A stretch of DNA of 23,630 nt from positions 1 through 23,630 of the IMG/VR virus record IMGVR_UViG_3300027782_000366; one strand, given 5' to 3'. This document shows, in pieces, positions 1-5,702 of this stretch. The notes under the pieces are model-generated. The model was not told where the DNA came from. It did no database searches and worked only from the letters and a program-made list of their open reading frames with translations. The number at the start of each line of letters is the position of its first letter. The stretch's first letter is position 1. The DNA comes from a virus. A program made the position numbers and the translations under genes.

Positions 1-95
1 GGTGCCTCGGTCTCCTCAGCAGGTGCCTCGGTCTCCTCAGCAGGTGCCTCGGTCTCCTCAGCAGGTGCCTCGGTCTCCTCAGCAGGTGCCTCGGT
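1..95. repeat. 21-bp in-frame tandem repeat encoding an acidic Pro-Ala heptad
   Basis: Four perfect 21-bp units lie at 1-21, 22-42, 43-63 and 64-84, followed by an 11-bp partial unit (85-95). On the minus strand each unit encodes seven residues (AEETEAP in rotation). The array touches the window edge and probably continues. The units are identical at DNA level, which points to recent slippage or unequal recombination rather than selection on the protein alone. Confidence 0.95.
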
Positions 96-491
96 GTCGC
101 TCTCTTCCTTCGCAAACACGTCGCGAAGCTTTGAAGCAAACGACTTAGGCGCACTCTTGGAGTACTCTTCGTCCATCTTGGTCTCTGGACGCTCTTCCTC
201 GCCAGTCTCTCCTTCAGCTTTGTCCTCAGCTTCGTCCTCTTCCATCCGACTCTGCAAGTAAGAAGTCACTGTGTCCAGCGCCTTCTTGACCTCAGTGTCC
301 GCGTCAGAGAACAGCCAAGTCCCATACTCGTTCGTGAGACTGTTAAGCACGTTGCTCGCATTCTTCTCTACGAGCTCGATGGTCTCGCCAAGTTCCTTGC
401 TCTTCATCATGAGCCAGCCAGGAAGTTCGTTCGCGGGATCATCCACGCCAGACACTTCCGTGATCTCTAGGTTCTCAAGCTTGGTGGCCAT
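1..491 (-). CDS. Scaffold-like acidic head protein, 3' end outside window
   Basis: The reading frame starts at ATG (complement of 489-491) and stays open to the window edge, so about 163 codons are visible and the C-terminus is missing. The N-terminus carries the motif EVSGVDDPANELP (residues 12-24), close to the V-x-x-VDxPAN signature seen near XkdF-type prohead proteases and scaffold or core proteins. The middle is helical and very acidic, followed by a basic stretch (KSFASKLRDVFAKEE) and then a run of the heptad TEAPAEE that continues off the window. It lies downstream of the prohead protease in the head module, which fits a scaffold or protease-associated core protein that is removed during head maturation. 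That role is inferred from context and composition. It does not share the N-terminal tag found on the protease and the Dps-like protein. Confidence 0.6.
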   Translation of the reverse strand, partial: MATKLENLEITEVSGVDDPANELPGWLMMKSKELGETIELVEKNASNVLNSLTNEYGTWLFSDADTEVKKALDTVTSYLQSRMEEDEAEDKAEGETGEEERPETKMDEEYSKSAPKSFASKLRDVFAKEESDTEAPAEETEAPAEETEAPAEETEAPAEETEA

Positions 492-532
492 CTAAAGAGA
501 AGGTACTCCCTAGAGAGCAGCTGTGTGCAAGA

Positions 533-1669
533 TTAAGCAGATGCAAGTTGTGGGAGAGAAGACCGTATGCCGTAGAAGAAGAAGCCACCGATCATTGCAT
601 CGTACATTGACGTCACTTTGTTTGGGAGAGTGACGCCGCCTGAGTTTAGAGTGTACATAAGACCAGTGCCCTGGATGGACGTTGTGCCACCGGCAGCATA
701 CCCAACTGCGTGCGAGTAAATGATGCTGCCAGCATTAGTTGTGTCAACACCGAATCCGATGTAGTAGTTTCCAGCCTCAAGAAATGTTGACGACACAGAG
801 ATGTTCTCCTGTCGCCAGTTGCTTCCGGTACCCGCGAACGCAGTGGACGCTGTTTCCACAATCTTATGACCGCTCTGATCGTAAATGCCCCACTTGTAGT
901 TGCCAGTTAACGCAGTTGCACCGTGGAGGTACTGCCACCTAAGCTTCGCTACTGTGATTGACTTTGGGATTGAGATCAAGTAAGCAACTTGGTGCAAGTC
1001 ATACGTCGAGCTTAACGTGTAGTTGTCTGACGTGTTCACGCTTATCGCAGGCGGAACGACAGGGTTGACGACGTCACCAGCGCTATACGTAGCAGTTCCG
1101 ATCGTGGCACTTGACGGTTGTGCGTACCCAATGAACGCCATTGCGCGGCGGTCAGTGATGTCGCTCGCAGCGATAGACGTTGCGCCAGCTGGCACAACGA
1201 TGTCGGCCAAGTGAAGAGCACTTGTCGGTAGCGCCGGTGCGCCTGTGCGGTTTGTGGCAGTGGCTCCAGCTGATGCTGTTCCAGACACAATGCGAAGGCG
1301 CGCAACGTTCAAGCCACTTGAGTCATGGGTGTTGTCCAGCACTTCAAGTACGACAATGTCAACTCGTGGATTCGTTGAGTCAGCAGCAGACACAGTCAAG
1401 TTCTGCGTGGTGCTGTCTTGGCGGCAGTAATAGAGGCCCTGGTCTGTCACAGCGTCGCCGCGCACCCACGCTTCTGCCGACCCCGTTGTCTGGACATTCA
1501 TCCCAGACTGCGCTTGGATTCTGAAGTCGTCGTAGCCCTTCACACCCTCGCCTGTTGGCTGCTCGCCGACTGCTAGCCTGCGAAGGTCAAGCGCGGAGTA
1601 GCCTGGTGAGGCACCGGTCCCGCCCTGCGTCATCAGCGGCGGCAGTGTTAAGTCAATGGGATTGGCCAT
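533..1669 (-). CDS. Virion fibre / baseplate-type structural protein
   Basis: A 378-residue protein starting at ATG. Residues about 48-175 resemble a domain common in actinophage minor tail or appendage proteins: a DFRIQAQSGMNV segment, then AWVRGDAVTDQGLYY, then NPRVDIVVLEV and LHLADIVVPAGA, ending in DITDRR. Residues about 185-378 are rich in Ser, Thr, Gly, Ala and aromatic residues, with strand-like segments such as LEAGNYYIGFGVDT that suggest a beta-sandwich tip able to bind a receptor or glycan. No signal peptide or membrane segment is evident. It sits between small unknown genes downstream of the prohead protease and the scaffold-like gene, an unusual place for a fibre; it could be a head fibre or decoration protein. 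Virion protein is a confident call; the exact position in the particle is not. Confidence 0.7.
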   Translation of the reverse strand: MANPIDLTLPPLMTQGGTGASPGYSALDLRRLAVGEQPTGEGVKGYDDFRIQAQSGMNVQTTGSAEAWVRGDAVTDQGLYYCRQDSTTQNLTVSAADSTNPRVDIVVLEVLDNTHDSSGLNVARLRIVSGTASAGATATNRTGAPALPTSALHLADIVVPAGATSIAASDITDRRAMAFIGYAQPSSATIGTATYSAGDVVNPVVPPAISVNTSDNYTLSSTYDLHQVAYLISIPKSITVAKLRWQYLHGATALTGNYKWGIYDQSGHKIVETASTAFAGTGSNWRQENISVSSTFLEAGNYYIGFGVDTTNAGSIIYSHAVGYAAGGTTSIQGTGLMYTLNSGGVTLPNKVTSMYDAMIGGFFFYGIRSSLPQLASA

Positions 1670-1705
1670 TTGTAGATCTTAAAGCGAGAGTCGCAAAGGC
1701 GAGAC

Positions 1706-1891
1706 TTAGTCGCTCGATGGCTCCAACGACTCAGCGAGAGCTTCTAGCGACTCTTCCTCAAGTTCGTTCAAGCCAAACCATTGCTCGTCAAGAAGTCGCT
1801 CAATCACAGAACGAATGGCGTCACCAGCTCGAGGCTTGATGTGAACGGTGTAGTGGTCAGGCACGAACATGCCACGAACGTCATTACTCAC
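1706..1891 (-). CDS. Small hypothetical protein
   Basis: A 61-residue, acidic, mostly helical protein with no family recognised. The frame starts at GTG and overlaps the stop of the upstream gene by eight bases, as seen elsewhere in this genome; an in-frame ATG at residue 8 (MFVPDHYTVHIK) is an alternative start. The C-terminal half is dominated by Glu and Leu (LNELEEESLEALAESLE), which suggests an amphipathic helix or short coiled coil. Its position between the protease and the fibre-like protein suggests a head-related role, but nothing in the sequence shows one. Confidence 0.5.
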   Translation of the reverse strand: MSNDVRGMFVPDHYTVHIKPRAGDAIRSVIERLLDEQWFGLNELEEESLEALAESLEPSSD

Positions 1892-2282
1892 AAGTCACAT
1901 CCACTATGTATGTACGCCTGAGCATCTGACTTAATAGTTGCGTGTTGTCTGCAGCAGTAGGCGGCACAGTGATGTCGTATGGGTACGCAAACTCAGCGCG
2001 GAATCCATGTTCGTGCTCTACCACATGACCCCAGAGCGAGACGATACCGAATACTGCTCCAGGTGGTGTGCTTGCCCTCGCTTTGCTCTCGTGCTTCCAT
2101 GCGTGAACGCCACATATGCACTTAATGCCAGGGGGCTCGCTACAAGCACTGAACAAGACGGGGTCCCGGCCGCAAGTAGCTCTAAACGGGACACCCGGAG
2201 ACCAGACAGCGTCGCGGTCAAGGCTGAGAAGCTCGCCTGCATTGCTTACCCGCCAACTCTTCCACGCGTGTACTGCGTCCAT
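1884..2282 (-). CDS. Conserved hypothetical protein with WGHVVEHEHGFRAE motif
   Basis: A 132-residue protein starting at ATG, preceded by a strong ribosome binding site (AAGGAG, complement of 2287-2292, 4 bases upstream). Two features look conserved: a Cys pair in KCICGVHAWKHE near residues 54-65, and SLWGHVVEHEHGFRAEFAYP near residues 82-101. An N-terminal HAWKSWRVS segment echoes the later HAWK. I recall a similar pattern (HAW at the start, CxCG-I/V-H/Y-A, then WG-V-EHE-G-RAE-AYP) in small uncharacterised proteins of actinobacteria and their mobile elements, but I know no function for it. The His, Cys and Glu content is compatible with metal binding; that is inference. Confidence 0.65.
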   Translation of the reverse strand: MDAVHAWKSWRVSNAGELLSLDRDAVWSPGVPFRATCGRDPVLFSACSEPPGIKCICGVHAWKHESKARASTPPGAVFGIVSLWGHVVEHEHGFRAEFAYPYDITVPPTAADNTQLLSQMLRRTYIVDVTCE

Positions 2283-2398
2283 GGGTCTCCTTGCTCTCTG
2301 GTGTTGGTCTCCCCGCGGTGCTTCACAGCCATTGGCTCAGGCACCGGAACCTTCTTCAACGAAACGGTGTAGCGCTTAACAGTTCTTCCCACGCGCAT
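2246..2398 (-). CDS. Possible small overlapping gene (50 aa), uncertain
   Basis: Between the end of the XkdF-like gene and the next gene, a different frame is open from an ATG (complement of 2396-2398) for 50 codons. It would overlap the upstream gene by about 23 bases and the downstream gene by about 37. The product is basic and Lys/Arg rich (MRVGRTVKRYTVSLKKVP at the N-terminus) with no recognised family. It fills an otherwise empty 93-bp gap in a genome with hardly any gaps, the main argument for it. Against it: no clear ribosome binding site, and the frame is open further upstream inside the protease gene, so chance is possible. Confidence 0.22.
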   Translation of the reverse strand: MRVGRTVKRYTVSLKKVPVPEPMAVKHRGETNTREQGDPWTQYTRGRVGG

Positions 2399-2972
2399 TC
2401 TGACCACGCTGATTGCGACGCCTAAACCGCACAAGTTCTTTCGACACCTCAGCATCGCGAACTCGAACTGCTTTACCGCCCATCGAATACCCACGCATCT
2501 TACCGCTCTTGACGAGTGGCCACGAGTCTTCAGACCAGATGACGCCCATGTACACCGTGTTTGCGGGCAGCGTCACCTTTGCTTTCTCAATCTCTCCAGG
2601 TACTTGAAGCTCAGCGTCAACTGGGAACGGCCACTGCATTATTCCGACGATGTCGCCAACGTGTTCTTTGCCGTGCTGCTTCATTAGCTTTCGGTCGCCA
2701 CTCTTCGCGTAGTCCCACACAGCTTTCTGAAGCTCTACATCATCTGTGAACTCGTCGTGGGCATCAACGGCTCCTGGAGCGTAAAGAACTCCAAGAGTGT
2801 ACCTGTGCTCGTCAGCAGCTTTACTCATGACACCATACGAAATGCTTTCGCTGCCAGCGTCATCATCAGCTGCTGGAGACTCGCTCTCCCAAGGTGGCGC
2901 GCTCGACGAAACCTTCTTCGCGAAGTCACGCATTGCCCCAATCGGGCTATCGTCTCTAAATCTCCAGCTCAC
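2376..2972 (-). CDS. XkdF-type prohead maturation protease
   Basis: A 198-residue protein matching the XkdF-like caudoviral prohead serine protease family. After a tag and a low-complexity linker (residues 1-45), the domain begins with LGVLYAPGAVDAHDEF (60-75), continues through KQHGKEHVGDIVG (about 98-110) and VYMGVIWSEDSWPLVKSGKMRG, and ends with GYSMGGKAVR (161-170). By analogy with this fold, H100 is the likely catalytic His and S163 the nucleophile. The enzyme would cleave scaffold and capsid proteins during head maturation. The start is GTG, because an in-frame TGA immediately precedes it; no good ribosome binding site is visible. The first 13 residues (MSWRFRDDSPIGA) are identical to those of the Dps-like protein next door and are encoded by the same repeated DNA. 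Confidence 0.85.
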   Translation of the reverse strand: MSWRFRDDSPIGAMRDFAKKVSSSAPPWESESPAADDDAGSESISYGVMSKAADEHRYTLGVLYAPGAVDAHDEFTDDVELQKAVWDYAKSGDRKLMKQHGKEHVGDIVGIMQWPFPVDAELQVPGEIEKAKVTLPANTVYMGVIWSEDSWPLVKSGKMRGYSMGGKAVRVRDAEVSKELVRFRRRNQRGQNARGKNC

Positions 2973-2992
2973 TCAATAGACTTTAGCCGCTA
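2932..2992. repeat. 61-bp perfect direct repeat, copy 1 (protease start)
   Basis: Identical over 61 bp to 3520-3580. On the minus strand it contains a TAA, about 10 bases of leader, the GTG start and the first 13 codons of the protease. Its upstream end carries a vestige of the last codons and stop of the isomerase gene, which are genuine only in the other copy. No canonical ribosome binding site lies inside it. Confidence 0.97.
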
Positions 2993-3008
2993 GATGCTGC
3001 TTGCGATC

Positions 3009-3560
3009 TTAGTCGCGAATAGATGACCGCAGCTGCCATGACCATTTCTGATGCTGGTCAATGCGGTCAGCTGCGAAGTTTGCGATGCCTTGCTGATTCG
3101 CAACTGTGGCAATCTCGAACACTTCGTTCAAGCACTCAAGTACTTTCTCGTTCGCATCAAGAAGATACGCTGACATCGCAGCTGGCTTAGCTTCAATGAG
3201 CGGGGGATCACCAAGCTCACGCGAAGAGATAAAGTCGGTCATCCTGAATGGTGCGAACACGCCAAGCTTTCGGATGTTCTCTGCCCAGCCATCAATGCTT
3301 CCCCACACGTCTTCGTAGATCTCTCCAAAGAACTCGTGATACTCACTGAAGTCTTTGCCCTCCACGTTCCAATGGAAGCCATGAGCAGTTGTGTAGAGAG
3401 TAAACGTGTCAGCGAGCACAGTGTGAAGCTGCTTCACTAACGCAGTTGCTGGGTCAGCGTACTCTGCTTCCTCAGAATGGTTCTCCACGCTCTCCCCAAC
3501 TTCATGGGCGATTGCGCGGATTGCCCCAATCGGGCTATCGTCTCTAAATCTCCAGCTCAC
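3009..3560 (-). CDS. Dps-like ferritin-family protein with N-terminal tag
   Basis: A 183-residue protein whose residues about 36-183 match the Dps family (DNA-binding, iron-oxidising ferritin-like dodecamers). All four classical ferroxidase ligands appear to be present: H63 (GFHWNV), H75 (EYHEFF), D90 and E94 (SIDGWAENIRKLG). The family oxidises Fe(II) with peroxide, stores iron and shields DNA. Residues 1-35 are extra relative to the fold: a basic tag (MSWRFRDDSPIGA) identical to the protease's, an amphipathic helix (IRAIAHEV), then an acidic linker. The start is GTG, ten bases after the isomerase stop. Its place among head genes and the tag shared with the prohead protease suggest it is packaged in the capsid, where it could protect DNA or bind iron; this is inference. 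Confidence 0.85.
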   Translation of the reverse strand: MSWRFRDDSPIGAIRAIAHEVGESVENHSEEAEYADPATALVKQLHTVLADTFTLYTTAHGFHWNVEGKDFSEYHEFFGEIYEDVWGSIDGWAENIRKLGVFAPFRMTDFISSRELGDPPLIEAKPAAMSAYLLDANEKVLECLNEVFEIATVANQQGIANFAADRIDQHQKWSWQLRSSIRD

Positions 3561-3580
3561 TCAATAGACTTTAGCCGCTA
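3520..3580. repeat. 61-bp perfect direct repeat, copy 2 (Dps start)
   Basis: Partner of 2932-2992, 588 bp apart. It spans the last codons and stop of the isomerase gene, the leader, the GTG start and the first 13 codons of the Dps-like gene. Recombination between copies would delete exactly 588 bp (the whole Dps gene) and leave one intact start, placing the protease directly after the isomerase. Confidence 0.97.
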
Positions 3581-4152
3581 CGAAGCTGCCCGAGTGTGCC
3601 TCCTGGGTGGTGGTTAGCGAGATCGGACGAGTCTACTCCACGTAAGTAAGCAACACCGACTGCTATCGCGTCTGCGACGGCAGAAGCAGTCACGAACGAA
3701 GTCGTTGGAATACTCTCCCAAGCTTCGTTATGCGGCGTGTACCCAGTCACAACTTCGTCGCTGAATGACTTGCTGCCAGTCGGCGCTCCAACGATTGCGA
3801 CAACTTTACATTCGCGCTCCACAGCGAGTGATGCAAGCGCGTGAACTTCAGACGTTGTGCCGCTCGCTGACACGCACACAAGCACAGACCCTGGCTCCAT
3901 CGCTCCGATGTCGCCATGAACCGCTTCGACTGGATGAAGGAAGTGTGCTGGCCTGCCAACTGAAGCAAGCAAGACAGCCATCCGCTGCGCAATGATCCCA
4001 GACTTTCCCACACCAGAAGTCCAGATGGTTCTCGCGTTGCATAGGAGCGAAGCGACCCGCTCAATAGAGTCGTGAATGTCTTTGTTGTTCGCAAGCTCGC
4101 TTAGAGCACTGGCTTCTGCGCTGAGCACAGTCTTTGTCGGCCAAGCTGTCAC
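3571..4152 (-). CDS. KpsF/KdsD-type sugar-phosphate isomerase, SIS domain only
   Basis: A 193-residue single SIS domain. GVGKSGIIAQRMA (47-59), FLHPVEAVHGDIG (71-83), SASGTTSE (95-102) and HHPGGTLGQ (181-189) are signatures of the KpsF/GutQ/KdsD family, which interconverts ribulose 5-phosphate and arabinose 5-phosphate. From memory of the E. coli KdsD active site, the catalytic set maps to K50, H79, E102, E143 and H182, all present. The protein stops just after HPGGTLG and lacks the CBS-domain tail of full-length KdsD, as do some catalytically active short homologues. It starts with GTG in a GTGA overlap with the nucleotidyltransferase-kinase gene, so the two are probably translationally coupled. 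It probably supplies a pentose phosphate to the sugar-activation pathway; other ketose-aldose substrates cannot be excluded. Confidence 0.85.
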   Translation of the reverse strand: MTAWPTKTVLSAEASALSELANNKDIHDSIERVASLLCNARTIWTSGVGKSGIIAQRMAVLLASVGRPAHFLHPVEAVHGDIGAMEPGSVLVCVSASGTTSEVHALASLAVERECKVVAIVGAPTGSKSFSDEVVTGYTPHNEAWESIPTTSFVTASAVADAIAVGVAYLRGVDSSDLANHHPGGTLGQLRSG

Positions 4153-5702
4153 GGTCGTATTCCCGCGATGGCTGCTTGCTCAGCTCCTGCCAAGAAGAGA
4201 GCAACAGCTTGGTCGCCGTCGTGCAGTGGGGCGCCGGACAGCAGCACCCACGCAACAAGAAGAGATGTGGTTGTGTCGCGTCCGCCCATCTCTTCGTAGA
4301 GAACTTCTGTGTCCTCTTCTCTACTCGGCCAGATGTCAAGTGTTCGGCTAGTGCCGCTGCCCGACACGCTGAATAAGTCGTGTGCGATGGCTGAGAATAT
4401 TGGTGAGTACAAGATCTTCGCAACGTCATACCGAATGTCGCCAATAGCACCTACACCACCCCACGAGCCACGCGGGTCAAGCAACTTGAAAGTAGATGTC
4501 TTAACGTCCCACAAGATGTTCGTAAAGTTTGGGTCGCCGTGTATCGTTCCCCATTTAACCGTTGGGACTAGGAGTTCACGGGCAGCAGATCTAACTTCCT
4601 CAATGAGTCGTGCGCCAGAGTACGCTCTTCTTCCGTTCACCTCTATGACATCGCTAAGCGGAGCGATCTCGTCAAGTAAGCTACTACTCTTGTACCTCTC
4701 CGCAAGGTTCTCATCGTACATCTTAAGAGCTTGCTCCTGTGTCCCAGATGCTTCGCTGCCAGCGCACTCCCAGTGGTATCGCTTGAGCTGGTGTCTTAGA
4801 GTAGAAGCAATGTGGCTCCACATGTTCGGGCTAGGCGGCGAGTACAGCCAGAGACTCGCAAGAGTCGGCGACGAGATGTACTCCATCGTGTACGAGTTGT
4901 CGTTTGCTTCAAAGACTCGTGGGTAGAGATGAGGAGCGCACGGCGGGTCAGCGACAATCTTCGCCTCGTCTCTAACTCTTCCAGTCTTCACAAGTAGTCC
5001 GCGATCGTCAAGAGTAAGTTCGTTGAACGATCGGCTGATGAACACTGTGTGCTGTGCGCGGGATAGCGCTGCGATGTCGCCGACGTCGAGCCAATCACCG
5101 TCGTACACCTGCACAGCTTGCGCGCCAATCCGAGATAAGAACGGTGCCATTCCAACTTCGCATGCTGTGCATTCTGACGCAGCGATCGTCTTAAGCGCAG
5201 ACGACTGTGCGTCAGTAGTCGTGGCAAAGTGGTAAGCGCCGACCGCAACTTCGTCTCCTGGCTCGACTTCAGCGTCTACCCAAAAGTCGTGGAAGAGAGC
5301 ACAGAACTGTCGGGCAGACGGCGCGGGAGAAACTGCGACGGAGTCGCCGCTAAGTGGGATGCTCCTCGTTGACTTCAAGTATGTGTCAGCGAACAAGACA
5401 ATGAGTGAGGCGTCTCCATCGTCGAATGTTGCGTGCGTGATAGCGTCCACGGGTCCTCGAGCGGATGGCTGCTCGTCCACAGTCACTCCTGGGATCCCAA
5501 CCTGCTCAACGATTGCTTTCACCTGTGCTGCTTGGCTTGGCGACACAACGACACGAATCTCAGTGCATCCAACTGAGCGAAGTTGTTGGACTTGGTGCAC
5601 AAGCATTGGCTTCTCGCCAACCTGCACCAAGCACTTGGAGAGTCCTTGCGCCGCAGGACCAAGCCTCGTCGCCAACCCACCGCTGAGAATCAAGCCGTTC
5701 AT
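4149..5702 (-). CDS. Bifunctional sugar nucleotidyltransferase / sugar kinase fusion
   Basis: A 517-residue two-domain protein. Residues 1-215 form a nucleotidyltransferase: LSGGLATRLGP (6-16), K23 in SKCLV, a metal-binding D106 in LFADTY, and DGDWLDVGD (201-209). It would couple a sugar 1-phosphate to an NTP. A linker with SRSFNELTLDD (223-233) is typical of capsule-locus proteins of this layout. Residues about 250-517 form an aminoglycoside/choline-kinase-like phosphotransferase: HGDPNFTN (388-395) is the catalytic loop and LLDPRG (407-412) replaces the DFG metal site. The layout recalls heptose pathways, where an isomerase, kinase and nucleotidyltransferase act in series. It overlaps both neighbours by four bases. 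Substrate specificity cannot be read from the sequence; capsule-like or arabinose-like sugars are both possible. Confidence 0.8.
   Translation of the reverse strand: MNGLILSGGLATRLGPAAQGLSKCLVQVGEKPMLVHQVQQLRSVGCTEIRVVVSPSQAAQVKAIVEQVGIPGVTVDEQPSARGPVDAITHATFDDGDASLIVLFADTYLKSTRSIPLSGDSVAVSPAPSARQFCALFHDFWVDAEVEPGDEVAVGAYHFATTTDAQSSALKTIAASECTACEVGMAPFLSRIGAQAVQVYDGDWLDVGDIAALSRAQHTVFISRSFNELTLDDRGLLVKTGRVRDEAKIVADPPCAPHLYPRVFEANDNSYTMEYISSPTLASLWLYSPPSPNMWSHIASTLRHQLKRYHWECAGSEASGTQEQALKMYDENLAERYKSSSLLDEIAPLSDVIEVNGRRAYSGARLIEEVRSAARELLVPTVKWGTIHGDPNFTNILWDVKTSTFKLLDPRGSWGGVGAIGDIRYDVAKILYSPIFSAIAHDLFSVSGSGTSRTLDIWPSREEDTEVLYEEMGGRDTTTSLLVAWVLLSGAPLHDGDQAVALFLAGAEQAAIAGIRP

Noticed and set aside
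1-95. CRISPR-like or other spaced repeat array
   Set aside because: Units are contiguous, without spacers, and encode an in-frame heptapeptide.
4309-4926. 205-codon plus-strand ORF
   Set aside because: It lies opposite the nucleotidyltransferase-kinase gene, whose domains are clear; the product is low complexity with no family resemblance, so it is an antisense shadow.
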